Source: Cognaticolwellia sediminilitoris
GTDB taxonomy: Bacteria; Pseudomonadota; Gammaproteobacteria; Enterobacterales; Alteromonadaceae
Assembly: GCA_002104535.1 (NCBI GenBank)
Contig: NBOG01000004.1
Coordinates: forward strand, 1-64,000
Length of the DNA: 64,000 bases
Direction: 5' to 3'
The notes beneath the pieces were generated by a model. It did not search any database, had not been told where the DNA came from, and saw only the letters and a list, made by a program, of their open reading frames with translations. The position numbers and the translations under genes are program-made. How positions within the stretch are numbered: position 1 is the first letter of the stretch; each line of letters starts with the position of its first letter. Shown here one piece after another: positions 55,143 to 64,000 of this stretch.

Positions 55143-57329
55143 TTAGTTTTGTGCTGCGACTTTACGGGCATAGTGTAATTTTTTATAACTCTCGATTAAT
55201 CGTAAATGCTTATCTAAACCGGCTAAATCCATACCAGTTTTTGTTAAACCAAAGAACTTCACTTCACCGTAAACCGAACCGACAACATTATGCATAGTTT
55301 CTTCGCCAAACATTCTATTTAAGTTAGGTAGAAAGTCTTCAAGTTCCATCGCTTCATCTATCGTAATCTCTAGGACTGCTTGCATCGCTTGGTAAAATAA
55401 GCGGCGTTCGACGGTGTTATCGTTAAATTGTAGAAACTCTTCAACTAATTCCTGTGCGTCTTCTATGGCACCTAACGCTAAATAAATCAGTATTTTAAGT
55501 TCTAATATAGTCAACTGTCCCCAAACAGTATTTTCATCAAACTCAATACCAATTAAGGTGCGAATATCAATATAGTTATCCAGCTGGCTATCTTCTAAGC
55601 GTGTCACTAAACTTTCTAGTGCGTCATCATCTAAAATATGCAGATTAAGAATGTCTTCACGATAATTAAGTGCCTTATTGGTATTATCCCAAACAAGATC
55701 TTCGACAGGATAAATTTCAGAATAATCAGGAACTAATATACGACAAGCACTAGCGCCAAGTTGATCGAATACAGCTACATACGCCTCTTTGCCTAGGTCT
55801 TTTAAAATAGCGAATAAACGATCATTTTCTTCTTCATTGGTCCCAGAAAAATCCCATTCACAGAATTGATAATCTTGTTTATTACTAAAGAAACGCCACG
55901 AGATAACACCGGTAGAATCAATGAAGTGTTCAACCGCATTTTCAGGCTCAGCTACTGCTAAGCTATTAAATGTCGGCTTAGGTACATCGTTTAAGCCTTC
56001 AAAACTGCGGCCTTGCAATAACTCAGTCAAGCTTCGCTCTAACGCGACTTCAAAGCTAGGGTGAGCACCAAAAGAAGCAAACACACCGCCTGTTTTTGGG
56101 TTCATCAAGGTTACACACATAACAGGAAATTGTCCGCCTAATGAGGCGTCTTTAACTACAACCGGGAAACCTTGTTTTTCTAGCGCTTCAATGCCCTCAA
56201 GAATACTCGGGTATTTCTCAAGTACGTTTTTAGGCACATCAGGTAGAACAATTTCTTGTTCTATTATTTGTCTTTTCACTGCTCGTTCAAATATTTCAGA
56301 CAAGCACTGTACTTGCGCTTCCGCTAAATTATTACCCGCGCTCATACCATTACTTAAGAACAAGTTTTCAATTAAATTAGATGGAAAGTAAACTGTTTCA
56401 CCGTCAGACTGACGCGTATATGGGATCGCACAAATACCGCGTTCGACATTTCCGGAATTAGTATCAATTAAATTTGAACCTCGTAGTTCATCATCTGGGT
56501 TGTAAATCGCTAAACAGTGCTCATCTAAAATACCTGCTGGTAAATCATCGCTGTCATCTAACTTGAACCACTTTTCATTTGGATAATGAACAAAATTACT
56601 GTTAGCAATATCTTGGCCCAAAAACTGATCGTTATAAAAGAAGTTACAGTTTAAACGCTCGATAAACTCACCTAGGGCAGAACAAAGTGCGCTTTCTTTA
56701 GTGGCGCCTTTACCATTGGTGAAACACATAGGAGAGGCTGCGTCACGAATATGTAATGACCAAACATTTGGCACAATATTACGCCATGAAGCAATTTCTA
56801 TTTTCATGCCTAGATCCGCTAAAATTGCGGTCATATTTTTAATGGTTTCTTCTAGCGGTAAATCTTTTCCTAAAATATAAGTACTGCTGTTGTCGCTCGT
56901 CTGCTCCATCAACATTGCTTGTGCGTCTTGCTCAAGACTGTCGACTAAATCAACTTTAAATTCAGGGCCTGTTTGTATCACTTTTTTAACCGTACAACGG
57001 TCAATTGAACGCCTAATACCTAAGCGATCTTTTTCTGAAATACTTTCGGGTAATTCCACTTGAATTTGGAATATTTGCTTATAACGATCTTCAGGATCAA
57101 CAATATTGTTTTGTGACAGTCGAATGTTTTCTGTTGGAATATCACGAGAATTACAGTACACCTTAACAAAATATGCCGCACACATAGCAGAAGAAGCCAG
57201 GAAATAGTCAAATGGTCCCGGTGCAGAGCCATCACCTTTATAACGAATGGGTTGATCGGCAATGACACTAAAGTCATCAAACTTAGCTTCTACTTTTAAA
57301 TTATCGAGAAAATTAACTTTAATTTCCAT
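55143..57329 (-). CDS. OsmC-YcaO fusion protein
   Basis: A 728-aa protein. The N-terminal OsmC domain (about 1-130) has YKGDGSAPGPFDYFLASSAMCAAYFVKVYCNSRDIP, with the OsmC cysteine in SSAMCAAYF and a later GIRRSIDRCTVKKVI. A YcaO domain (about 140-560) has KGATKESALCSALGEFIERLNCNFFYND and the ATP-site blocks SNGMSAGNNLAEAQVQCLSEIFERAVK and GAHPSFEVALERSLTELLQGRSFEGL. A helical C-terminal domain with TPR-like character follows (about 590-728). Stand-alone E. coli YcaO supports RimO in S12 thiomethylation. The extra OsmC domain, a peroxide/thiol-reactive fold, suggests a sulfur or redox link (inference). The ribosome site is AAGGA. Confidence 0.88.
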   Translation of the reverse strand: MEIKVNFLDNLKVEAKFDDFSVIADQPIRYKGDGSAPGPFDYFLASSAMCAAYFVKVYCNSRDIPTENIRLSQNNIVDPEDRYKQIFQIQVELPESISEKDRLGIRRSIDRCTVKKVIQTGPEFKVDLVDSLEQDAQAMLMEQTSDNSSTYILGKDLPLEETIKNMTAILADLGMKIEIASWRNIVPNVWSLHIRDAASPMCFTNGKGATKESALCSALGEFIERLNCNFFYNDQFLGQDIANSNFVHYPNEKWFKLDDSDDLPAGILDEHCLAIYNPDDELRGSNLIDTNSGNVERGICAIPYTRQSDGETVYFPSNLIENLFLSNGMSAGNNLAEAQVQCLSEIFERAVKRQIIEQEIVLPDVPKNVLEKYPSILEGIEALEKQGFPVVVKDASLGGQFPVMCVTLMNPKTGGVFASFGAHPSFEVALERSLTELLQGRSFEGLNDVPKPTFNSLAVAEPENAVEHFIDSTGVISWRFFSNKQDYQFCEWDFSGTNEEENDRLFAILKDLGKEAYVAVFDQLGASACRILVPDYSEIYPVEDLVWDNTNKALNYREDILNLHILDDDALESLVTRLEDSQLDNYIDIRTLIGIEFDENTVWGQLTILELKILIYLALGAIEDAQELVEEFLQFNDNTVERRLFYQAMQAVLEITIDEAMELEDFLPNLNRMFGEETMHNVVGSVYGEVKFFGLTKTGMDLAGLDKHLRLIESYKKLHYARKVAAQN

Positions 57330-57587
57330 TGAATGGGTTCCTTCAATTGAGTGCTATGACAGCCGAACTTAAACAAGTCTGTACAACTTGAGTTCATGCT
57401 TTTGAGCGTATTTATCTTAATGAGGTGAATTATCGTGTGTTTTGGCCAAATAGTCTTGGATTAATTGCAGAAAATGTCGAATTAGCAGCTTTAATAATTA
57501 TAAATAAAACACCATGTTGATTTGAACAGCATTATCAAACGGCTATTTTCACGCTAAATATAATACTAAAGCGCCATTTTACTTATT

Positions 57588-58457
57588 TTATTTCAAGGCG
57601 TTGAGCGGTAAGGTTAAATACTGTAAACCATTATCTTCTGCTTTAGGAAAATGTCCTGCTCGAATATTGACTTGCACTGAAGGTATAATTAACTTTGGCA
57701 TAGCTAAGCTTGCATCTCGTTTGTTTCGATAAGCAACAAAGTCATCAAGGACAACATCACCTTTAAGGTGAATATTTTCAGACTTTTGTTCAGCCACAGT
57801 GCTTTGCCAAGCAAAGTAATCTCTATTATCTGCTTTATAATCATGGCCAACATAAATTTTTGTATCTGTAGGTAAGCTAAGAATTTTTTCAATAGAGTGA
57901 TAGAGCATTGCAGCATCGCCACCCGGGAAATCACAGCGAGCAGTGCCATAATCAGGCATAAATAAGGTATCACCAACAAAAGCATTACCGTCAACAATAA
58001 AACTAACGCAAGCTGGAGTATGACCCGGTGTATGTATTACATTAATCTCAAAAAAACCTAAATTAAGCACATCACCTTCGGTCAGTAAGCGATCAAATTG
58101 GCGACCATCGCTGATAAATGTTTGCTCAAAATTAAAAATAGGTTTAAATATTTTTTGCACATCAACAATATGCTTACCTATCGCGAGAGTGCCACCAAGC
58201 TTTTCTTGTAAGTAAGGCGCTGCAGTTAAATGATCAGCATGGGCGTGTGTTTCCAAGATCCAACGACATTGCCAGTGCTGAGTTGTAACATAGGCAATAA
58301 TGTCATCAGCTAACGCGGTTGAAGTTTTACCAGAAGCCATCTCAAACCCTAAAACAGAATCAATAATCACACACTCTTTTGATTCAGTATCTGCTATTAA
58401 ATACGTCGCAGTATTTGTTATTTCATCAAAAAAGCATTTTATTGATAACTGTGTCAT
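57588..58457 (-). CDS. Metallo-beta-lactamase-fold hydrolase, persulfide dioxygenase-like
   Basis: A 289-aa MBL-fold protein. The metal site ETHAHADHLTAAPYL near residue 70 (HxHxDH), the HTPGHTPACVSF motif and VGDTLFMPDYGTARCDFPGGDA are present, and YVGHDY supplies the last His. The segment C-D-F-P-G-G-D is typical of persulfide dioxygenases (ETHE1/Blh type), which oxidise glutathione persulfide to sulfite with an iron centre. Glyoxalase II is less likely because of that segment and the spacing. The gene precedes the OsmC-YcaO fusion with a 258-bp gap. A perfect palindrome lies 168 bp upstream. Confidence 0.85.
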   Translation of the reverse strand: MTQLSIKCFFDEITNTATYLIADTESKECVIIDSVLGFEMASGKTSTALADDIIAYVTTQHWQCRWILETHAHADHLTAAPYLQEKLGGTLAIGKHIVDVQKIFKPIFNFEQTFISDGRQFDRLLTEGDVLNLGFFEINVIHTPGHTPACVSFIVDGNAFVGDTLFMPDYGTARCDFPGGDAAMLYHSIEKILSLPTDTKIYVGHDYKADNRDYFAWQSTVAEQKSENIHLKGDVVLDDFVAYRNKRDASLAMPKLIIPSVQVNIRAGHFPKAEDNGLQYLTLPLNALK

Positions 58458-58625
58458 TTTAACCTCTTTAAATCGTTATTTTGCTGACCTTGTAGTGCTA
58501 ACAACTCACCTTTTAAGTAGCTCTTTTGTTAGGAACTGCTCTATAAATATCACGTAGCAAACTTCTATAGTTTGGATTAACCAAAGAATACAATTGATAG
58601 CAGCAAAAAGAATATTGCAATTAAC

Positions 58626-58652
58626 TAATTTACATTTGCCTAATGTAAATTA
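58626..58652. promoter_or_regulatory. Perfect 11-bp inverted repeat, possible operator
   Basis: TAATTTACATT (58626-58636) and AATGTAAATTA (58642-58652) separated by five bases, with no mismatch. It lies in the upstream region of the MBL-fold gene. The layout suits a dimeric repressor such as an ArsR-type (BigR/YgaV) sulfur sensor, but the protein is not known. Confidence 0.65.
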
Positions 58653-58745
58653 TCGTAACACATAAAAGGTTTATTACAATAACCGAGGAAGTAGATGGAC
58701 AATAAATAGCAGCATTCGACACAGCTTACGTTATATGTGACCTAA
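58653..58745. other. Non-coding sequence near the MBL-fold promoter region
   Basis: Together with 58458-58625 this forms a gap of about 340 bp between the GH3 gene and the MBL-fold gene. Apart from the inverted repeat and the terminator I see no gene. A confident promoter could not be placed. Confidence 0.4.
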
Positions 58746-58747
58746 CT

Positions 58748-58774
58748 AAAAAGCCGATATAAAATATCGGCTTT
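58748..58774 (-). terminator. Rho-independent terminator after the GH3 gene
   Basis: An 11-bp perfect stem AAAGCCGATAT / ATATCGGCTTT; on the minus strand five T residues follow. It ends the sugar-uptake operon about 25 bp after the GH3 stop. Confidence 0.92.
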
Positions 58775-58798
58775 GATTAAGTGTTGCTCAATTTGTTA

Positions 58799-61411
58799 CT
58801 AAGGGCATTGAATTAATGAACTTTCAGATACTTTAGTTCCGCCTTCAAAGCGAATATCACTTATTGAGAGTTTAATAGTTCCTGAAGTGAACAAACCAAA
58901 CGGAGAAACAATTTCATCCATCTGTACGCCTTTATCTGCGAAGCATTTTAAATCAACAGCGACTTCTTGCCACTGCCCTTCAGGTACAGCTTTAAGTTGT
59001 TTTGTTATATCAATACTGGCTCGACAACTTCCCAAAGCATCGCCTAATGACTCACAGTGCATTTCAATATCAACGGGGTTATTGATCATGCCTTGACGTT
59101 TTACGGTCATGATTAGGGCTGATTTTTGCACTAGCTCAAATGAAAGGTCTTCTCTAAAGCTGCTAGAGAATATAATTCCTGCCCTTTTATTACCATTAGT
59201 TTCAATGCGAAAAGCATCTTCTTGCACCACTTTATCAACGGTTCTATATGTAACACCTGCTAAGGCCGAACTATTAGAGGTTAACTCAGTCGACTGCTGT
59301 TCAGATGCCAAAAACATACGCCAAGGTTTTACGACTTTGCCTGAAAATATCGCCGTGTTTTTCACTAAACTGTGATCAGTACTAACTTTTTCTGACAAAG
59401 CATCTGATAAAAGCACTTGTTGTTCATTGCTTTGATAGCTTAAGCCATAACCATAAGGTAATAACGGCTCGTAAACTTCATCAAAGCGGTTGACGGTTTG
59501 TGTTGCAGTTTTCGGCCATGAAAAAGATAATTTACCTTTAAAGTCATGTTGAATGTTATTATTAGCATCGCTTAAAAGTACATCCGCAACTGCTTTACCT
59601 TCAGAACCCGGCAACCAAGCCGCAACAAAAGCGTCACTGGCATTAAGTTCAGCATTTACCCATAAAGGTCGACCACTAATAAAAACACTGACTACTGGAA
59701 TTCCCTGTTCTTTTAATTTTTTTAGCAGCGCTAAGTCAGTTTTCATGCCGCGTTGATAGTCTAAATTGTCTTTATCGCCATGGCCTTCGGCATAAGGCTC
59801 CTCACCAAAAACAACAATGGCAACATCGGGTTTTTCTGTAAAGTCCCCATTGACACTTAAGCTGACTTTACCACCAGCAGCATTAATTTGCTCGGCTAAG
59901 CCAGCATATATAGAGGTGCCACCAGGAAAGTCTTCATTACTATTATTTGTGCCTTGCCATGTAATACTCCAACCACCTGATTGCTTTCCAATATTATCAG
60001 CGGCATCACCGGTAACTAAAACATTCAACTTAGGTGAAAGAGGTAAAACATTAGCTTTATTTTTCAATAAAACTAGCGACTCGCGCACAGCTTGTTGAGC
60101 TACCATCCGATGTTCTTCATGGCCAATTAATTCGGTTTTTCCTGAAAACAAGCGTTTAGCTGGGCTCGGTTTACTAAATAATCCAGCACGTAATTTAACT
60201 CTAAGAATACGACTGACCGCATCGTCGATTCTCGTCTGAGGAATAACCCCTTGCTTCACTTGCGCGATGGTATTTTCCATTAACGGCTTCCATGCATCAG
60301 TTGGTACCATGAAGATATCTAGGCCTGCATTAGCCGCTTGTGGACAGTTATCATTGCTACAACCTACTATTTGTCCATGGCCATTCCAGTCACCGACGAC
60401 AAAACCATCAAAACCCATTTTATTTTTTAACACTTCAGTTAATAAATAACGATTGCCGTGAATTTTATCGCCATGCCAGCTATTAAAAGAGGCCATTACT
60501 GATTGAGCACCTGCGGTTAAACCGCCAACATACCCTTGAGCATGTAAATCAAATAATGCTTGCTCAGAGGCCTGGTTATCACCTTGGTCATCTCCTGCTA
60601 CAGTGCCACCATCACCAATAAAGTGTTTGACGGTACTGATCACCCTATCATCACCTAAAAAGTCTTTACCTGCATGACCTTGTAAGCCTTTAACAACTGC
60701 TGCTGCATAGGTTTTTACAATGGCAGGATCTTCAGAATAACTCTCATAAGTTCTACCCCATCGGTCATCCCTTACAGTAGCTACCGTGGGAGCAAATACC
60801 CAATCAATGCCAGTTACCATAACTTCTGTAGCAGTAATTTTTGCAATTTTCTCCACTAGTTCAGGGTTATTAGCCGCACCTAATCCAATATTATGTGGAA
60901 ACAAAGTGGCCCCAATAACATTATTATGACCATGCACAGCATCTGTCCCCCACATGGTAGGAATACGCGAGCCATCGAGCGAATCATCAATTGATGCTTG
61001 ATACATAGCTTCAGCTAATGCTATCCAGTCTTGTGGCGTCGAATGTTTATTGTTATTTGGAAATGCGCCACCACCATTAAGATAAGAGCCAAAGCCATAT
61101 TTACGCATATCATCAACTGTGATATCGCGAATTTCCGGCTGTATCATTTGCGCAACTTTTTGCTCAAGTGTCATTTCCGATAACAAGGCTTGTACTTGTC
61201 TCTCTAGTCCGGAATTTGTTTTCACTTCGGAAACAATTGTTGGCCATATAGACAAATCTTTATTAGCTAACACTGTCTTATCAGCTTTATTGTTTAACGA
61301 CACTTTTTCATTCGAGTTAGGATTAACTTGCGCCGGATTATCAGCATTACAAGCCACTAACCCCATTGCTGATAACGTTGAAAGGAAGATGTAAGCAAAC
61401 TTTTTCATCAT
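58799..61411 (-). CDS. GH3-family beta-glucosidase lipoprotein (ExoP-like)
   Basis: An 870-aa lipoprotein (signal [12 protein letters not shown], Cys about residue 21) with a glycoside hydrolase family 3 fold. The N-terminal domain has [23 protein letters not shown] and the nucleophile Asp in [16 protein letters not shown]. The C-terminal sandwich has the probable acid/base Glu in [13 protein letters not shown] and the ending [10 protein letters not shown] third, ExoP-type C-terminal domain (about 680-870) contains Cys and ends in [13 protein letters not shown]. It fits exo-beta-1,3/1,4-glucosidases of marine bacteria. Its ATG overlaps the MFS stop (ATGA), so the genes are coupled. Confidence 0.92.
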   Translation of the reverse strand: MMKKFAYIFLSTLSAMGLVACNADNPAQVNPNSNEKVSLNNKADKTVLANKDLSIWPTIVSEVKTNSGLERQVQALLSEMTLEQKVAQMIQPEIRDITVDDMRKYGFGSYLNGGGAFPNNNKHSTPQDWIALAEAMYQASIDDSLDGSRIPTMWGTDAVHGHNNVIGATLFPHNIGLGAANNPELVEKIAKITATEVMVTGIDWVFAPTVATVRDDRWGRTYESYSEDPAIVKTYAAAVVKGLQGHAGKDFLGDDRVISTVKHFIGDGGTVAGDDQGDNQASEQALFDLHAQGYVGGLTAGAQSVMASFNSWHGDKIHGNRYLLTEVLKNKMGFDGFVVGDWNGHGQIVGCSNDNCPQAANAGLDIFMVPTDAWKPLMENTIAQVKQGVIPQTRIDDAVSRILRVKLRAGLFSKPSPAKRLFSGKTELIGHEEHRMVAQQAVRESLVLLKNKANVLPLSPKLNVLVTGDAADNIGKQSGGWSITWQGTNNSNEDFPGGTSIYAGLAEQINAAGGKVSLSVNGDFTEKPDVAIVVFGEEPYAEGHGDKDNLDYQRGMKTDLALLKKLKEQGIPVVSVFISGRPLWVNAELNASDAFVAAWLPGSEGKAVADVLLSDANNNIQHDFKGKLSFSWPKTATQTVNRFDEVYEPLLPYGYGLSYQSNEQQVLLSDALSEKVSTDHSLVKNTAIFSGKVVKPWRMFLASEQQSTELTSNSSALAGVTYRTVDKVVQEDAFRIETNGNKRAGIIFSSSFREDLSFELVQKSALIMTVKRQGMINNPVDIEMHCESLGDALGSCRASIDITKQLKAVPEGQWQEVAVDLKCFADKGVQMDEIVSPFGLFTSGTIKLSISDIRFEGGTKVSESSLIQCP

Positions 61412-62682
61412 ACATTCTCCTCTACATTCTGAACTAAGGGCTTAGCACCTCGCAATCCGTAATAAACGATATAACCATAACAAATCATCGGTAAAACAAA
61501 CGATAATTGCACGCCAACAGTGTCAGCAAGCATGCCTTGAAATAGCGGCACGATGGCACCACCAACGATGGCTAAACATAATATCCCTGCCCCTTGGCTA
61601 GTGTGTTTCCCTAAACTGTTTAACGCTAAACTAAAGATGGTAGGAAACATAATAGAGTTACATAAGCCGACCAATAGAATTGACCACATAGCTAAAGCGC
61701 CACTGGTTAACATAGTAATAATGACTAGCGCCACGGCTGCAAAAGCATTGAAGCCAAGTACTTTACCAGCATCAACTTTTTGCATTACCGCAGCACCGAT
61801 GAAACGGCCAACCATTGCTCCGCCCCAATAGTAAGTCAGGTATTTAGCGGCTTGTGATTCTTCCAAACCAGCGATATTCGCTTCACCGAAAAAGTTAATT
61901 AAAAAACTACCAATTGACACTTCAGCGCCAACATAGACAAAGATACCGACAGCGCCTAAAACTAAATGTCGATATTGCCAAGCGGAGCCAGAAACAACTT
62001 CATCAGTTTCAGTCTCTGCACTCGCAATATGCGGTAATTTTAACCATGCAAAAATAGCAGCTAACAAAAGTAAAGCGGCGGTTAGTATTAAATAGGGTAC
62101 TTTTACTGAGTCTGCCGAAGGCGTAATAACCATTGCATTAGCGGCTTCATTTAGGATAAATAAACCACCTAAATATGGTGCGACAGTAGTGCCTAGAGAG
62201 TTAAACGCTTGTGTCATGGTTAATCTTGATGAGGCTGACTCAGAAGGTCCAAGCAAAGTAACATAAGGGTTTGCTGATACTTGTAAAATGGTTATACCGC
62301 TTGCTAAAACAAAAAGTGCAGATAAAAACATTGGATAACTGTGCATTGACGCTGCGGGATAAAACATTAAACAACCTAACGCAGCAACAACTAAGCCAGC
62401 GACAATACCTTTTTGATAACCCACTTTTTTCACTAATTGCCCAGCGGGCAGTGAAACTAAGAAGTAAGCACCAAAAAAACAAAATTGCACTAGCATCGAC
62501 TGCGTATATGTTAAATCGAAAATAGCTTTTAAATGAGGGATTAAAATGTCATTTAAGCAGGTAATAAAACCCCACATAAAAAACAATGATGTTAATGAGA
62601 TCAGAGCAAAGCGGTTTTGATGAGCAGACCCATTCATTTGCACGCTATTATTTGGCTCTAAAGTGACCGAATTTCCAGCCAT
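61408..62682 (-). CDS. FucP-type sugar MFS transporter
   Basis: A 424-aa major facilitator of the fucose/glucose-galactose permease group, with 12 hydrophobic segments. The N-terminal [68 protein letters not shown] is characteristic. The block [41 protein letters not shown] also matches the family. It probably imports the glucose released by the GH3 enzyme by proton symport. The frame opens at 62748; the ATG at 62682 (MAGNSV) has AGGA 9 nt upstream and fits the family start. The GH3 gene follows with a 4-nt overlap. Confidence 0.93.
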   Translation of the reverse strand: MAGNSVTLEPNNSVQMNGSAHQNRFALISLTSLFFMWGFITCLNDILIPHLKAIFDLTYTQSMLVQFCFFGAYFLVSLPAGQLVKKVGYQKGIVAGLVVAALGCLMFYPAASMHSYPMFLSALFVLASGITILQVSANPYVTLLGPSESASSRLTMTQAFNSLGTTVAPYLGGLFILNEAANAMVITPSADSVKVPYLILTAALLLLAAIFAWLKLPHIASAETETDEVVSGSAWQYRHLVLGAVGIFVYVGAEVSIGSFLINFFGEANIAGLEESQAAKYLTYYWGGAMVGRFIGAAVMQKVDAGKVLGFNAFAAVALVIITMLTSGALAMWSILLVGLCNSIMFPTIFSLALNSLGKHTSQGAGILCLAIVGGAIVPLFQGMLADTVGVQLSFVLPMICYGYIVYYGLRGAKPLVQNVEENV

Positions 62683-62789
62683 AAGATAATTCCTATATGT
62701 AAGAAAATAGATAGTTAGTGACGAACACAAAAAGTCAAAATCTTTCAACTTAATATGTTTGCGCGTTCATCCTAAAGGAAGCAAAGTTA

Positions 62790-62818
62790 AGCGGCAGTTA
62801 TCTTAGCAATCTGCCGCT
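62790..62818 (-). terminator. Hairpin between the TonB receptor and MFS genes
   Basis: AGCGGCAG (62790-62797) and CTGCCGCT (62811-62818) form an 8-bp stem with a 13-nt loop. No U-tract follows on the minus strand. It may cause partial termination or protect the receptor mRNA. Confidence 0.55.
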
Positions 62819-62833
62819 AACTTTAAACTATGG

Positions 62834-64000
62834 TTAGTTATCTAAGGTGTATCTAAAACCGAGTACATATCTTGGTCCGTATTGCGCAGCACTAACAAAC
62901 TGACTTTCAAAACGACTATAAGTGCGTTCAGTTTCGTTGGTTAAGTTTACGCCATCAAAGAATACGGTCATGTTTTCAGCTACTTCATAATTAACGCTGA
63001 GATCCCACTGCATGAATTCTTCAGCATATAGCGGCGCTGAATCAGCACCCGTATCTGGTAAACCTAAACCTACTAGATAATCACTACGCCACGCACCGGT
63101 AACTTTTACCGACAAACCATCTTTTTCATAAAACATTTGTAGGTTGGCAGAGTCACTTAATCCTTCAAGTACTTTTTGTTGCCCAATGTAATAGTTATCG
63201 ACATCGACATCTCCACCAACAAACGTAGCATTAACGCCAATACCAAAACCCGACTCACCGAATACGTGCTGGACGGCAAGTTCAATACCGTTAACTCGAC
63301 GTGCTTCAACATTTTCCGGTGAGCTAATATTCCATTCAATCAACGGGTCGGTTGCGGCATCAGGCAATATACGGTTGTTTTCGCCAATACCGACACCATT
63401 AGCGACAATTTCATCGTAAATGGCTGAATCCGTAGCTTGATCACCACGCCCTTCAATTGCGGCAACAGCATTATTCCAGCGTTGACCTAAGTAAACATCA
63501 TGTAAACCTTCATAAGTGGTTGTTACTGAAGAGCCTGCAATCCAGTCATCAACATCTTTCCAGAATAAACCAACAGAAGCATAACTGGCTTCGTCATAAT
63601 AATATTCAAGTGATAGGTCTAGGTTAGTTGACTTAAATGGTTGTAGATTGGTGTTACCACGACTACCACTTCTTGAGCCTATTTTGGGCGACGGTGTTAA
63701 ACTCAGATTACCCAGCATATTTCCGAGCGAAGGACGGGTAATAGTTTGCCCAAAAGATGCCCTAGCCACTAAGTCATCACTTAGGTCAACTTTGATATCT
63801 AACATCGGCAATAACAAGTCATAGTCGCCTTCGTAATCGACTTCTACGAATTCACCACCACTGGCAAATTCAGAAATCCACTCTGAGCCACCGGCCCAGT
63901 AAACCTGTTCAACCACGCGACTTTTTGCTGGGCTCACTACATCAGTTTTTTCGTAACGAACACCTAAATTCACCTGTACATCATAACCACTAACTTCAAA
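62834..64000 (-). CDS. TonB-dependent receptor, C-terminal part (cut by the window end)
   Basis: The C-terminal 388 residues of an outer-membrane TonB-dependent receptor; the frame stays open to the window end, so the N-terminal part lies outside. Beta-barrel strands are seen throughout (LNLGVRYEKTDV, DDLVARASFGQTITRPSLGNML, LDLSLEYYYDEASYASVGLFWKDV). The last strand YVLGFRYTLDN ends in an aromatic-rich barrel closure. Blocks such as TITRPSL and NLQPFKSTNLDLSLEYYY are typical of carbohydrate-type receptors in Alteromonadales. The MFS and GH3 genes follow on the same strand, which supports an oligosaccharide uptake role. Confidence 0.9.
   Translation of the reverse strand, partial: FEVSGYDVQVNLGVRYEKTDVVSPAKSRVVEQVYWAGGSEWISEFASGGEFVEVDYEGDYDLLLPMLDIKVDLSDDLVARASFGQTITRPSLGNMLGNLSLTPSPKIGSRSGSRGNTNLQPFKSTNLDLSLEYYYDEASYASVGLFWKDVDDWIAGSSVTTTYEGLHDVYLGQRWNNAVAAIEGRGDQATDSAIYDEIVANGVGIGENNRILPDAATDPLIEWNISSPENVEARRVNGIELAVQHVFGESGFGIGVNATFVGGDVDVDNYYIGQQKVLEGLSDSANLQMFYEKDGLSVKVTGAWRSDYLVGLGLPDTGADSAPLYAEEFMQWDLSVNYEVAENMTVFFDGVNLTNETERTYSRFESQFVSAAQYGPRYVLGFRYTLDN

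Overview
The window is 64 kb of a low-GC gammaproteobacterial chromosome. Gene order and protein character point to the marine Alteromonadales, most likely a Colwellia/Thalassotalea-type organism. The signs are the rpsT | murJ-ribF-ileS-lspA-fkpB-ispH-pil block, DUF2999, DUF3010, DUF2884, an OsmC-YcaO fusion, a GlyGly-CTERM protein and a TonB receptor/GH3/MFS sugar locus. The genus is inferred from memory of such genomes and is not proven by the sequence.

Layout. (1) 1-760: the first bases of a 16S rRNA gene on the minus strand, with its leader, boxA and two strong rRNA promoters. (2) 0.76-9.3 kb: housekeeping genes pssA, a DUF4124 protein, clpB with a heat-shock promoter, rluD-pgeF, bamD, glnB and nadE. 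(3) 9.4-17.1 kb: type IV pilus minor pilins. Two tandem FimT-type pilins on the plus strand face a minus-strand operon pilV-pilW-pilX-pilY1-pilE-tapY2-like. (4) 17.4-25.7 kb: ispH, fkpB, lspA, ileS, ribF and murJ, divergent from rpsT. (5) 26-34 kb: exported peptidases (an M49-like and an M3 lipoprotein), a GMC oxidoreductase, a TlpA-type thioredoxin and a TPR/transglutaminase-like lipoprotein. (6) 34.0-36.7 kb: an insertion element of about 2.73 kb with 42/43-bp terminal inverted repeats, a 619-aa transposase-like protein and a 211-aa membrane passenger. I cannot assign it to a known IS family. (7) 36.7-53.7 kb: mixed housekeeping and regulatory genes (DTW enzyme, YggN, ZapE, cold-shock protein, SpoU methyltransferase, signal peptidase I paralogue, GlyGly-CTERM cyclophilin, NudC, ArfB, HPF, acyltransferase, NlpC/P60-like hydrolase, acetyl-CoA hydrolase, RhlE, a small T5orf172-like protein). 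(8) 53.8-55.1 kb: an array of alternating GTAGG-headed palindromes (REP/BIME-like) with a period of about 115 bp. It is built as two blocks that each start with the same ~100-bp leader ending in a terminator hairpin. (9) 55.1-58.5 kb: the OsmC-YcaO fusion and a persulfide-dioxygenase-like metallo-hydrolase with a perfect palindrome upstream. (10) 58.8-64 kb: a minus-strand sugar-uptake cluster of TonB-dependent receptor (cut by the window end), FucP-type transporter and GH3 beta-glucosidase. It fits uptake and periplasmic cleavage of a beta-glucan-like oligosaccharide.

The best candidates for something not yet described are the insertion element with its passenger gene, and the REP array with its duplicated leader. 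Most other genes are ordinary core genes with clear motifs.
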